Origin: Cerasicoccus frondis
GTDB lineage: Bacteria; Verrucomicrobiota; Verrucomicrobiia; Opitutales; Cerasicoccaceae
Reading direction: 5' to 3'
Assembly: GCA_031296915.1 (NCBI GenBank)
Contig: JAVDPC010000001.1
Span: 1-64,000 of the forward strand
Length of the DNA: 64,000 bases
Shown: positions 19,254 to 28,980 of the stretch, one piece after another
How positions within the stretch are numbered: position 1 is the stretch's first letter
Layout of the letters: each line of letters opens with the position of its first letter
The notes under the pieces: generated by a model
Database searches by the model: none
Told to the model about the DNA's origin: nothing
Seen by the model: only the letters and a program-made list of their open reading frames with translations
Made by a program: the position numbers and the translations under genes

Positions 19254-20681
19254 CTACTTCGCAGGTCCCCAGCGATGTGAGAACGGGTAGAAAATAAAGG
19301 CGGCGCGTCCAATTACATCATATTCAGGAACCATATTAACCGGCACGCCTGATTCCTTTTCTGCAGGAGTTAGAACCAAATTCTCGTGACCATACCCCCA
19401 GAAACGTCCATCAGAACTGTGTGGCGAGTTATCGCCCATGGCGAAAAAATAGTCCTCGGGAATGGTCACTGTTTTGCCATCCGCCAACCACCGGATTTGG
19501 CGGTAGCCAGGATAACCTTCTTCACGCGTGGCATTCAGCTCAAATGCTTCAGCGCCTTCAATTGGCTTGCCATTACTCAGTAAGGTATTGCCCTTGATTT
19601 CCAGCGTATCGCCAGGCGCTCCGACTAAGCGCTTAATGTAATACCGTTCGTCGGGGACATTAAACGCCCCTGTGCCATCGTCAGTGCGCAATCCGGGAAT
19701 ATTCTCCGTCCGAAAAACGATCGGCGAACCAACCTTTGGCTCCACAAAATTATAGCTGATGCGGTCTACAAAAAGCATGTCGCCGCTGTTGATGTTGAAG
19801 TCGAGGATTGCGTCGCCCTCTTCTAGCATAATGCCGGTGTGGATCAGGTAGGCGTTAGACTGCCCAGGATACTGCGAAATCTTATTCTTCGCTTGGTAAT
19901 CCATGAAGACCTTGGTCAATCCATAGTCCAGCCACGACTCTTCTGGAAACCAGCTTTGCAAAATGACATCCTCCAGCTCGAAGTCACCTGGCGCATCAAA
20001 ATTTATCACCTCACCGCCAACAACCAGTCGGTAATCACGCTGCATAGACTGGATTTTGCTCAATAGCGGTATCTTGCCGCCCCCCATCGGCTTGTTGGTC
20101 GGTACGAAGAATGGCATCACACGGAATCCGTTGATCCCGGCGTCCGTTTGCTGGACATAGACTGGCAGCAATAATTCCCCGCTGTTGGGCGCAGTAATGT
20201 AATGGTTGAAATTGCCAAACGCTGAGCCCAAGAGACCTTGGGTTGCGCCGAGGAAAAAACGCTCTGGGAATGACGGACGCGCCTCGGTCGGCGGATAAAC
20301 CGTGGCGTTCAGACCCGCGTAGGTCGGCCACATGGAATTCGTGGGAATTTTGAACGGTTGGAAAAAATACGTGCGCACGCCAATGGCGAGGATGACGGCG
20401 ATAATCACCATCTCTACGTTTTCGTTGGCAAACGTCACTGGATAAAGCGCGCCACCGTGCTTTCTCAAGACCTTATCCAAGGTGTCGCGCTCGACCGTCA
20501 ATTCTTTGTCCGACGCTTTGGCGAGCAGCTTGTCTTCCAGCATTTTGCGAGCTTGAGCGATTTGCGCCAACGCTTCCTCGCTGAGCTCATCCCGCCGATA
20601 GCTGACCACCTTGTGCGCATGGCTGAGCAGCATGCGGCATTCTTTGCGCAGTTTCTTCTGTTTGTTGCCAAATAGCCCCAT
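19254..20681 (-). CDS. lepB: Signal peptidase I
   Basis: This S26 peptidase cleaves Sec signal peptides at the outer face of the membrane. A cytoplasmic helical N-terminus of about 85 residues is followed by one transmembrane helix (MVIIAVILAIGVRTYFF). The catalytic Ser116 lies in IPTNSMWPT, Lys350 in YYIKRLVGAPGD, and the C-terminal box FFAMGDNSPHSSDGRFWG is present. At 475 residues it is longer than most family members because about 170 extra residues lie between the Ser and Lys boxes. It is last in a hypothetical-fabD-lepA-lepB operon, 13 bp after lepA. Confidence 0.95.
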   Translation of the reverse strand: MGLFGNKQKKLRKECRMLLSHAHKVVSYRRDELSEEALAQIAQARKMLEDKLLAKASDKELTVERDTLDKVLRKHGGALYPVTFANENVEMVIIAVILAIGVRTYFFQPFKIPTNSMWPTYAGLNATVYPPTEARPSFPERFFLGATQGLLGSAFGNFNHYITAPNSGELLLPVYVQQTDAGINGFRVMPFFVPTNKPMGGGKIPLLSKIQSMQRDYRLVVGGEVINFDAPGDFELEDVILQSWFPEESWLDYGLTKVFMDYQAKNKISQYPGQSNAYLIHTGIMLEEGDAILDFNINSGDMLFVDRISYNFVEPKVGSPIVFRTENIPGLRTDDGTGAFNVPDERYYIKRLVGAPGDTLEIKGNTLLSNGKPIEGAEAFELNATREEGYPGYRQIRWLADGKTVTIPEDYFFAMGDNSPHSSDGRFWGYGHENLVLTPAEKESGVPVNMVPEYDVIGRAAFIFYPFSHRWGPAK

Positions 20682-20694
20682 GCTTCAAGTTGGT

Positions 20695-22494
<1,800 letters not shown>

Positions 22495-22503
22495 ATAGTG
22501 GGG

Positions 22504-23409
22504 TTATTGCGGCAGGTCGGCAAATTCGCTTAGCGACTTAACTGAAGCGTCGCGATCAATGCGCTTGGCAAGGCCGGCCAAAGTGCCGCCCGGTCCGCAT
22601 TCGTAAAATTCATTCATGCCCAGGGCGATCAGGCCGCGGAAGCAATCCTCCCAGCGAACCGCCGACACAACTTGCTTCACCAACGCTTGCTTGATCTCGG
22701 CAGGGGCTTTGATTTCCTGACCAGTCGTGTTGGTGAAGACTGGCATGATCGGAGCGGCAAAGTCCTTTTCTGCAAGGAACGCTTCAAAAGCGTCGGCGGC
22801 GGGCTGCATCAGACGGCTGTGGTAGGCGCCCGCAACGTTCAGCGGAATGGCGCGCTTGAAGCCTGCGTCTTGTGCGGCGGCCGTGGCGTTGGCAATCTTG
22901 TCCTTGTCGCCGGAAAGCACGGTTTGGCCGGGGCAATTCAAATTCGCAACATCGACATCGTGCGCTGCGGCCAGATCGTAGGCCGCTTGAAGGTCACCGC
23001 CGAGGAGGCTGGTCATGCCGCCATTGGTCGATTCACAGGCTTCCTGCATGAGAGCGCCACGTTTGGCGACGATTTCCAGGCCGGTGGCGAAGTCGAACAC
23101 GCCCGCCAAATGAAGCGCAGTCAGTTCGCCCAAGCTGAGGCCTGCGGCGCCGCCGATTTCTGGCAGCTTGCCCTGCTCGCGCAAAGCGGCGACTACAGCG
23201 ATGCCGTGCACGTAAAGCGCGGGTTGGCAGACGCGGGTTTCCGTCAAGGTTTCAACTGGTCCTTCAAAACAGACCGTTTTCAAATCCCAGCCCAATACGT
23301 CGTTGGCCTGGTCGAAGACTTGTTTCGCTGCTTCGCTGTTCTCGCACAGGGACTTGCCCATGCCGACCGCTTGCGCGCCTTGACCGGAAAAAATGAATGC
23401 TACTGCCAT
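22504..23409 (-). CDS. fabD: Malonyl-CoA:ACP transacylase
   Basis: The 301-residue enzyme transfers malonate from CoA to acyl carrier protein in type II fatty-acid synthesis. The start AFIFSGQGAQAVGMGKSL contains the GQGAQ oxyanion motif. The nucleophilic serine is in GLSLGELTALHLAG (usually GHSLGE; here Leu replaces His before Ser) and the catalytic His in AYHSRLM. The length is normal. It lies inside the lepA-lepB operon rather than with the ACP and ketoacyl-synthase genes 9 kb away. Confidence 0.95.
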   Translation of the reverse strand: MAVAFIFSGQGAQAVGMGKSLCENSEAAKQVFDQANDVLGWDLKTVCFEGPVETLTETRVCQPALYVHGIAVVAALREQGKLPEIGGAAGLSLGELTALHLAGVFDFATGLEIVAKRGALMQEACESTNGGMTSLLGGDLQAAYDLAAAHDVDVANLNCPGQTVLSGDKDKIANATAAAQDAGFKRAIPLNVAGAYHSRLMQPAADAFEAFLAEKDFAAPIMPVFTNTTGQEIKAPAEIKQALVKQVVSAVRWEDCFRGLIALGMNEFYECGPGGTLAGLAKRIDRDASVKSLSEFADLPQ

Positions 23410-23451
23410 AAGGGGTAGAGCATTTCACTGATATCCGGGCACATGAAAAGA

Positions 23452-24321
23452 TTAAAAACGATCCAGGTTCCGGAAATACTTCTCAGAGATGTCCTCCTTG
23501 CGCCAAGATTTGGGTGTTTCGGGCTCTGTTTGCGGAGAATTCGCAGGTGTCGCCAAGGCCGTTGGCGCGGTTGGCGCAGTATTCGAATTGCCATTAAGGA
23601 GTGGTTGCTTTCGGTCAACTGAACTCGCGGCCTGTCGCCAGGAATTACTGACTGGCGCGACAGGCTCACGCATGCCTGGCGTAGCTGGCGCCATCGCGCT
23701 TGTCGTGGCGTCAGCAAGATTGAGTTGCTGCAAATAAGGATTCTGCCGAGGCTGCGTATTGACTGAGACAATTGGCTCGCGCGACGTAGTCCAACCGCGG
23801 GTAAAATCCATCAGCGGAGATTGGCCTTGTCCTGCGAGCGGCTCTCCCCAATCAAGTTCGATTGCCGGCTTGGCTGGCGTGTCATTCCCCTTCGCTTGCT
23901 CCAAACGGGCAAAGTGATCCACAAAGAGCGTCGGGGAATAAATGCTGGCGCGCTTTTCTTCGAGCTCCAGCAGTTCCTCTTCGGATAAATTTGCCTCCGG
24001 CTTGTAGTCGCCTGTGAGCTTTTGGACGCCTACCGTCAGCCAATCTTTCTGCTCGCGGCGTAAAACCAAATCGGTCTCCGTGCTAGACTCAGCTTCGGTT
24101 AATGAAATGCCCGGTTTTACGCCTAAATCACGTGTCAGCTGATCGCTGGGCAATGCCTCGGCAGCGGAATTCAATGTCTCATTGGATTGAGACTGATCAC
24201 CGCGTAAATAAGCCGAGCGCGACTGATTATGCGCCTTGGCGCCCGCAGTTTGCTCACTGGTTTCCGCCGGCAGCGCCGTAAGCGCGCCCAAGCCGAGCAT
24301 GACTGCCACGAGTATGCGCAT
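23452..24321 (-). CDS. Secreted protein of unknown function with low-complexity C-terminal half
   Basis: Starting at ATG 24321 gives 289 residues beginning with a signal peptide (MRILVAVMLGLGALTALPAET). A longer open frame to 24567 is rejected because it runs through a palindromic repeat. The mature protein has no cysteines. It has an acidic helical middle (LSEEELLELEEKRASIY) and a Pro/Thr/Ala/Asn-rich tail ending in the charged SWRKEDISEKYFRNLDRF. I recognise no family. It is 42 bp upstream of fabD on the same strand and is probably the first gene of that operon. Confidence 0.6.
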   Translation of the reverse strand: MRILVAVMLGLGALTALPAETSEQTAGAKAHNQSRSAYLRGDQSQSNETLNSAAEALPSDQLTRDLGVKPGISLTEAESSTETDLVLRREQKDWLTVGVQKLTGDYKPEANLSEEELLELEEKRASIYSPTLFVDHFARLEQAKGNDTPAKPAIELDWGEPLAGQGQSPLMDFTRGWTTSREPIVSVNTQPRQNPYLQQLNLADATTSAMAPATPGMREPVAPVSNSWRQAASSVDRKQPLLNGNSNTAPTAPTALATPANSPQTEPETPKSWRKEDISEKYFRNLDRF

Positions 24322-24594
24322 TTTGATTAGGGGGTGTCTGGAAATTAAAAATGTGATGGTGCGCGAGAAAATGAATGCAGCACAAGGCGGCCATACACTC
24401 ATGGGCTGGAAGCCCATGAGTGTATGGCCAACGCAGTGACCTTTCATTTTCTCCGCATCAACCGACGGAAGGGTTTTTTCGTTCAACTTCGTTGCCTTGC
24501 GGGCCACAGGCTTCCAACCTTGTGCCCCACAATCCGCCTCGTTAAACAAAAGAATCCTTACCGCCATCTATTTTTTAATTTACAGACACTCCCT
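24322..24594. repeat. REP-like palindromic element with a perfect 19-bp stem
   Basis: The core 24389-24429 is a perfect inverted repeat of 19 bp with a GGA loop (arm GGCCATACACTCATGGGCT). It is enclosed by an outer pair GAGAAAATGAA (24365-24375) and TTCATTTTCTC (24443-24453). A second, inverted half-element (GGTTGGAAGCC on the minus strand) follows around 24500-24525. The core CAAGGCGGC...GGCTGGAAGCC...GCCAACG recurs at 34910-35093 and 61012-61163. No gene is visible here. Confidence 0.8.
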
Positions 24595-25737
24595 CTAGCC
24601 CACCAAGCCGCCGGTGCTCAGGAAGATGCCCTTCAGGTTCATCTCGAGCGCCTTCGGGTTCGGCGATGATTCCAAGCCATCTGCACGTGACACCAGGCCA
24701 GCCTTGATCAGGCGGTAAAGGTCGCGGTTGAAGGATTTCGAGCCGGACTCGTCGTTGCCATCGATGACGCCGTTGATCTTCTGGAACTCGCCGTCTTCAA
24801 TGACCGTTCGGCCCAAACTGTCGATCACGAACAACTCCACACAGGGCACGCGTCCACCTTCAATGCCAGGGATCAGCTTTTGGGTGATGGTGCCGCGCAG
24901 CGTGCTCGCAATCTGGCGACGCATCGAGTGCTGTTGCTCAACCGGGAAGAACTCGAACAAGCGCTGAACCGCTTGTTGGGCGCTACCGGCGTGCAGTGTG
25001 CCGAACACCAAGTGGCCCGTTTCCGCCGCATGCAGAGCCGTTTCGAAAGTCGATTTATCACGCATTTCCCCGATCAGGATGACGTCCGGGTCCTGACGCA
25101 GAACCGCCTTCAGTCCATGATGGAACGTCGGCGCATCAATGCCGATTTCGCGCTGATTGAAGACCGATTTCTTGTCCGAATAGTTGAATTCAATCGGGTC
25201 TTCGAGCGTCACGATGTGCTTGTCGTAGTTCTCGTTGATGTAGTCGAGCATCGCCGCAAGCGTAGAGCTCTTACCGGAGCCAGTGGCGCCGCAAACGAGC
25301 ACAATGCCGTCCTTATGCGTGCAGAATTTCTTGAACTGGTCCGGGTCGTGATTGAGGTCTTCAAAGGTTGGCGGAGTGTCTTTAACGTGACGAAAAACAA
25401 TGCTCGGCACGCCGCGCTGGTAGAATCCGTTGACACGAAAACGCCCCAGACCGAGCTCTTCGAGGTCATAACAATAGTCGACTTGGTTGTCGTTTTTCCA
25501 GCTCTCGTAAAATTGCTCCGGCACGCTTTGCTCGATAAATTCGAGAATCTGCTCGTGGCCCAACGGGTCCATATCCACGGGCTCCAAGTGTCCGTGGAGG
25601 CGCAAATAGGCCGGTTTTTCGGTCTTAATGTGAATGTCGCTGGCGCCGTTTTCGACGGCAAGCTGTAGTAGGCTGTTGAATAATTCGATGGACTCGGACA
25701 TGGCGCAGGTTTGAGTTTTACAAAATACCGTTGTCAT
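24595..25737 (-). CDS. PilT/PilU-type twitching-motility ATPase
   Basis: The 380-residue secretion-type ATPase has an N-terminal PAS-like domain (VENGASDIHIKTEKPAYLRLHG) and an ATPase domain. The latter has Walker A GATGSGKSST, an Asp box (VTLEDPIEF), Walker B (DVILIGEMRD) and a His box (GHLVFGTLHAGSA). These match pilus-retraction ATPases. ATG 25737 was chosen because AAGGAG lies 6 bp upstream; other starts lie at 25806 and 25701. It is divergent from dapA with a 61-bp shared promoter region. PilT and PilU cannot be told apart safely here. With dprA elsewhere in the window it hints at pilus-based DNA uptake. Confidence 0.9.
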   Translation of the reverse strand: MTTVFCKTQTCAMSESIELFNSLLQLAVENGASDIHIKTEKPAYLRLHGHLEPVDMDPLGHEQILEFIEQSVPEQFYESWKNDNQVDYCYDLEELGLGRFRVNGFYQRGVPSIVFRHVKDTPPTFEDLNHDPDQFKKFCTHKDGIVLVCGATGSGKSSTLAAMLDYINENYDKHIVTLEDPIEFNYSDKKSVFNQREIGIDAPTFHHGLKAVLRQDPDVILIGEMRDKSTFETALHAAETGHLVFGTLHAGSAQQAVQRLFEFFPVEQQHSMRRQIASTLRGTITQKLIPGIEGGRVPCVELFVIDSLGRTVIEDGEFQKINGVIDGNDESGSKSFNRDLYRLIKAGLVSRADGLESSPNPKALEMNLKGIFLSTGGLVG

Positions 25738-25798
25738 GGGCGGCTCCTTCGCAATAAGTAGCCGCGCATATAACTTAAATAGCTTAAAAGAACCTCGA

Positions 25799-26692
25799 AT
25801 GAACACAACCCAATTCTATGGCGTTCACACCGCGCTCGTCACTCCAATGCAGAATGACGGCTCTGTCGCTTACGACGAGCTTTCCGCGCTGGTGGAAAAG
25901 CAGGTCGCCGAAGGAATCAATGGCCTCGTCGCCGTCGGCACGACTGGCGAGTCCCCCACCCTCGATCACGACGAACACAGCCAGGTCATTCAAACCGTGG
26001 CCGACGCCGCAGCGGGCAAAGTCCCTGTCCTCGCGGGCACGGGCTCCAATTCCACGACCGAGGCAGTCTCGCTGACCAAGCGCGCCGCCGCCAACGAGCG
26101 CGTCACCGGCATGCTGGTCGTTGCGCCGTATTACAACAAGCCGAGCGCTGAGGGCCTCTTCCGCCACTTCAGCGCCATTGCTGAGTCGACCGACAAGCCG
26201 ATCATCCTTTACTCGATTCCCGGCCGCTGCGGCATCGACATCCCGGTCGACGTCTGCGCCCGTCTCTACGAAAAGTACCCCCACGTTTGCGGCATCAAGG
26301 AAGCAGGTGGTCAATCCAGCCGCGTGGCCGCCCTGGCGCAAAAGCTGGGCGACGACTACCTGATCCTCTCCGGTGACGACGGCCTCACCCTGCCCTTCAT
26401 GTCCTTTGGCGCCAAGGGCGTCATCAGCGTAGCTTCGAACTTCGTGGTCAAGGAGCTCGTCGAAATGGTCCAGCTTTGCCTGAAGAACGACTTTGCCGCT
26501 GCCGACAAAATCAACCGCCGCTTCCAGCCGCTCTTTGGCGACCTCTTCATCCAGCCCAATCCCGTCCCCTGTAAGGTGGCGATGCAAAAGCTTGGCATCA
26601 TCTCGTCGTCGGCCGTCCGCCTGCCACTCTGCGAAATGACCGCCGCAACCGAGGCCCAACTCTTGGCGACGCTCAAGGCTGTCGGCTATTAA
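25799..26692 (+). CDS. dapA: 4-hydroxy-tetrahydrodipicolinate synthase
   Basis: The 297-residue enzyme condenses pyruvate with aspartate semialdehyde in lysine and diaminopimelate synthesis. The motif GTTGESPTL, the Tyr in VVAPYYNKPS and the Schiff-base Lys in CGIKEAGG are all present. ATG 25799 starts exactly at the usual DapA N-terminus (MNTTQFYGVHTALVTPM); the longer frame from 25736 would overlap the divergent pilT start. dapB follows after a 109-bp gap holding inverted repeats, so the two may be co-transcribed with an internal structure. Confidence 0.96.
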   Translation: MNTTQFYGVHTALVTPMQNDGSVAYDELSALVEKQVAEGINGLVAVGTTGESPTLDHDEHSQVIQTVADAAAGKVPVLAGTGSNSTTEAVSLTKRAAANERVTGMLVVAPYYNKPSAEGLFRHFSAIAESTDKPIILYSIPGRCGIDIPVDVCARLYEKYPHVCGIKEAGGQSSRVAALAQKLGDDYLILSGDDGLTLPFMSFGAKGVISVASNFVVKELVEMVQLCLKNDFAAADKINRRFQPLFGDLFIQPNPVPCKVAMQKLGIISSSAVRLPLCEMTAATEAQLLATLKAVGY

Positions 26693-26707
26693 AAGTTAAT
26701 TATCAAA

Positions 26708-26767
26708 GGTCGATTATCGATTTTCAGTTTTCGATTTGGGCGAGCCCAATTCAATTGATAATCGACC
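26708..26767. repeat. Nested inverted repeat between dapA and dapB
   Basis: The outer arms GGTCGATTATC (26708-26718) and GATAATCGACC (26757-26767) match perfectly over 11 bp. They enclose an inner hairpin TTGGGC-GA-GCCCAA (26736-26749). The transcript could fold into a cruciform-like structure between the two genes. There is no T-run, so it is not a classic terminator. Confidence 0.75.
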
Positions 26768-26801
26768 ACTGACAACTGACCATTGAAAATTATTCAGCAT
26801 C

Positions 26802-27536
26802 ATGGCGCTTAAAGTATTACTAGTTGGAGCCAAGGGCCGCATGGGCCAGGCTATCTCTAAGGCTGCTCCCGAGAGCGACGCGGTCATCCTCGCTGCCTAC
26901 GATCAGGGCGACAACCCCGCCGGCTGCATTGCCGACTGCGATGTCGTCATCGACTTCTCATTCCACGAAGTGACGCCCGTCGTCGCCAAGCTCGCCGCCG
27001 AGCACGGTAAGCCGATGGTTATTGGCGCCACTGGGCACACCGCCGCGGAGCGCGAAGTCATCCTCGAGGCCGCAAAGTCGATCCCCATGGTTTGGGCCGG
27101 TAATTTCTCCATCGGCGTCAACGTGCTGTTTCACTTGGTCGGCAAGGCTGCGAAGCTGCTGTCCGCCGAATACGAGGCAGAGATCATCGAAATGCACCAC
27201 CACAGCAAGATCGACGCGCCCAGCGGCACCGCCGAGCGCCTGATCGAGCAAGTCCTCGATGCCCGCGGCCTGACCCGCGACAACCTCCAGCATGGCCGCG
27301 AAGGCAATATCGGCGCGCGTCCGCAAAACGAAGTCGGCGTGCATGCCGTCCGTGGCGGCAGCATTGTGGGCGACCACGAGGTCCTCTTCGCCGGCCCGCA
27401 TGAGCGCATTTCCCTGAGCCACCACGCCGAAGACCGCGGCATCTTCGCCCGCGGCGCCATCCACGCCGGACACTGGGTCCTCGGCAAGGCCCCCGGCGTC
27501 TACAACATGGAAGACGTCCTCGGATTGAGGGGGTAA
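26802..27536 (+). CDS. dapB: 4-hydroxy-tetrahydrodipicolinate reductase
   Basis: The 244-residue protein is slightly short for the family (about 270). It shows the nucleotide-binding start KVLLVGAKGRMGQAI, the GATGHTAAE loop, the catalytic HHHSKIDAPSGTA box and the C-terminal ARGAIHAGHWVLGKAPGVYNM. It reduces the DapA product with NAD(P)H. It is placed directly after dapA. The next gene, a lipoyl-domain protein, starts 22 bp later. Confidence 0.95.
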   Translation: MALKVLLVGAKGRMGQAISKAAPESDAVILAAYDQGDNPAGCIADCDVVIDFSFHEVTPVVAKLAAEHGKPMVIGATGHTAAEREVILEAAKSIPMVWAGNFSIGVNVLFHLVGKAAKLLSAEYEAEIIEMHHHSKIDAPSGTAERLIEQVLDARGLTRDNLQHGREGNIGARPQNEVGVHAVRGGSIVGDHEVLFAGPHERISLSHHAEDRGIFARGAIHAGHWVLGKAPGVYNMEDVLGLRG

Positions 27537-27558
27537 TTTTCCTCATTGTTTAGAAAAA

Positions 27559-27957
27559 ATGCCCATTGAAGACATTCGGATTCCCTCGATTGAAAACCTC
27601 AAAGATTTTAAGGTTTCAAAATGGCATGTTCGCGAGGGGCAAAAAATTGTCGCTGGCGACATCATTGCAGAGTTGGAGTCCGACAAGGCCACCATCGATT
27701 TGGAGGTATTTTCCAATGGAAAGATACACCTAATCGCAGAGGCCGGTGCGGTTCAAGAGTCAGGCCAAATCATTGCCAAGATCGCGTGCACAATTGAAGA
27801 ATATGACCAAGTGTCGAAAGAGATTAAGATCATAAATACGTCTACCGCTTTCGATGCGCGCGACATCGCAAAGCTGGATCAGTGTCGCAGCTTACTTTCT
27901 CGGGAAGAATTTCTGAGCAACCTCCTAAAGCAAGCTTTGCAAGAATACGCAGAATAG
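27559..27957 (+). CDS. Free-standing lipoyl/biotinyl-domain protein
   Basis: This 132-residue protein consists of one lipoyl domain (residues 1-75) with the modification Lys in ELESDKATIDLEV. A tail of about 55 residues follows, ending in SREEFLSNLLKQALQEY, which looks like a helical ribbon-helix-helix segment. It has neither the E3-binding nor the catalytic domain of a 2-oxoacid dehydrogenase E2, and no carboxylase neighbours. It starts 22 bp after dapB. The size excludes GcvH only loosely; the ESDKA motif is E2-like. Its enzyme partner is unknown. Confidence 0.72.
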   Translation: MPIEDIRIPSIENLKDFKVSKWHVREGQKIVAGDIIAELESDKATIDLEVFSNGKIHLIAEAGAVQESGQIIAKIACTIEEYDQVSKEIKIINTSTAFDARDIAKLDQCRSLLSREEFLSNLLKQALQEYAE

Positions 27958-28097
27958 GCTTTTTTAATACATCATCATCCACAAAGCGTCCCACTAATAC
28001 TTACCCCCGCCACCGCGATGTGCGGCAGGATGATGAATGGCGAAGTCTTTTCTGCTCCTTATACAATGACCTTGGCATCGCTGCTCGGCGTGCAGGG

Positions 28098-28250
28098 TTA
28101 ATTTAAGAACTGTAACAGGCACCACACCGCGACCCCAATCGTATAGGCAATCCACGGCGTGAGGCATGCAATCATCAGGATTACGAAAAACGCTTCCTTC
28201 TGCTTGCGACGCTGATTCCACAATTCGCGCTCAGTGAGTTGCTGTGTCAT
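28098..28250 (-). CDS. Small single-pass membrane protein
   Basis: ATG 28250 gives 50 residues: a charged N-terminal helix (TERELWNQRRKQKEAF) then one hydrophobic segment (FVILMIACLTPWIAYTIGVAVW). The composition fits a genuine small membrane protein rather than chance, but no strong ribosome-binding site is present and I recognise no family. It lies antisense in the gap between the lipoyl protein and ruvA. The longer frame to 28304 is unlikely. Confidence 0.45.
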   Translation of the reverse strand: MTQQLTERELWNQRRKQKEAFFVILMIACLTPWIAYTIGVAVWCLLQFLN

Positions 28251-28371
28251 GTGGTATAATCTAACTAACTCACTTTTCGTCTGTTGGCAAGTGTATGCGA
28301 GCAAGCGATATTCCTTTTGCCTGCAACTTTTGCTTTGTGTCTTCCACGCCTATTTGCGGCAATTACAGACA

Positions 28372-28980
28372 ATGATTGCCTACCTCCAAGGGAAAGTTGC
28401 GGATGCGACGCCGCTGAGCGCTATTATCGACGTGAATGGCGTCGGGTATTACGTGATGGTCCCCGTGACCACCGCCGAAAAGCTGCCCGCCATCGGCCAG
28501 GAAACCAAGATTTGGACCGTGGCCGTTTACCGCGAGGATTCGGCCTCGCTCTATGGCTTTGCCAGCACCGATGAGCGCGATTTCTTCCGCCTGCTGATGG
28601 AGAAAGTGTCCGGCATCGGCCCAAAGACGGCGATTAGCATTTTGAGTAAGCTCAGCGTGCCGATGCTGCGGCAAACCATCGCCAATGGCGACGTGGCGCT
28701 GCTTTCGAAGTGCCCAGGCATTGGTAAGAAAACCGCTGAGCGCCTCATTGTGGAGCTTAAGGACAAGGTTGGCGTGATCGGTTCGCCGTCGACGCCTTCG
28801 GCCGCGCCAGGCGCAGTCTCCAACGAGCCAGTAGCCTCCACGACCATCATGGATGCAGTTGCCGCACTGATCGCCCTGGGCTACAAGGCCGACACGGCGG
28901 ATAAATCCGTCCGCAAGGCAGCGGGCAAGCTCGGCGATTCCGCCACCACCGAAGAACTCATCCGCGCCGCCCTCAACTGA
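28372..28980 (+). CDS. ruvA: Holliday junction branch-migration protein RuvA
   Basis: The 202-residue protein has the family's usual length. It has an N-terminal OB fold (MIAYLQGKVADATPLSAIIDVNGVGYYV), two helix-hairpin-helix motifs (KVSGIGPKTAISIL and KCPGIGKKTAERLIVELKDKV), a flexible linker and a C-terminal RuvB-binding helix bundle (ALIALGYKADTADKSVRKA). ATG 28372 matches the conserved start; the frame remains open upstream to 28234. ruvB and ruvC are not in the window. Confidence 0.96.
   Translation: MIAYLQGKVADATPLSAIIDVNGVGYYVMVPVTTAEKLPAIGQETKIWTVAVYREDSASLYGFASTDERDFFRLLMEKVSGIGPKTAISILSKLSVPMLRQTIANGDVALLSKCPGIGKKTAERLIVELKDKVGVIGSPSTPSAAPGAVSNEPVASTTIMDAVAALIALGYKADTADKSVRKAAGKLGDSATTEELIRAALN

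Noticed and set aside
24322..24567. Extension of the secreted hypothetical protein by 82 codons
   Set aside because: The extension translates the REP-like palindrome; the signal peptide begins at the ATG at 24321.
25784..26659. Open frame of 291 codons on the minus strand
   Set aside because: Antisense shadow of dapA, which has all catalytic residues.
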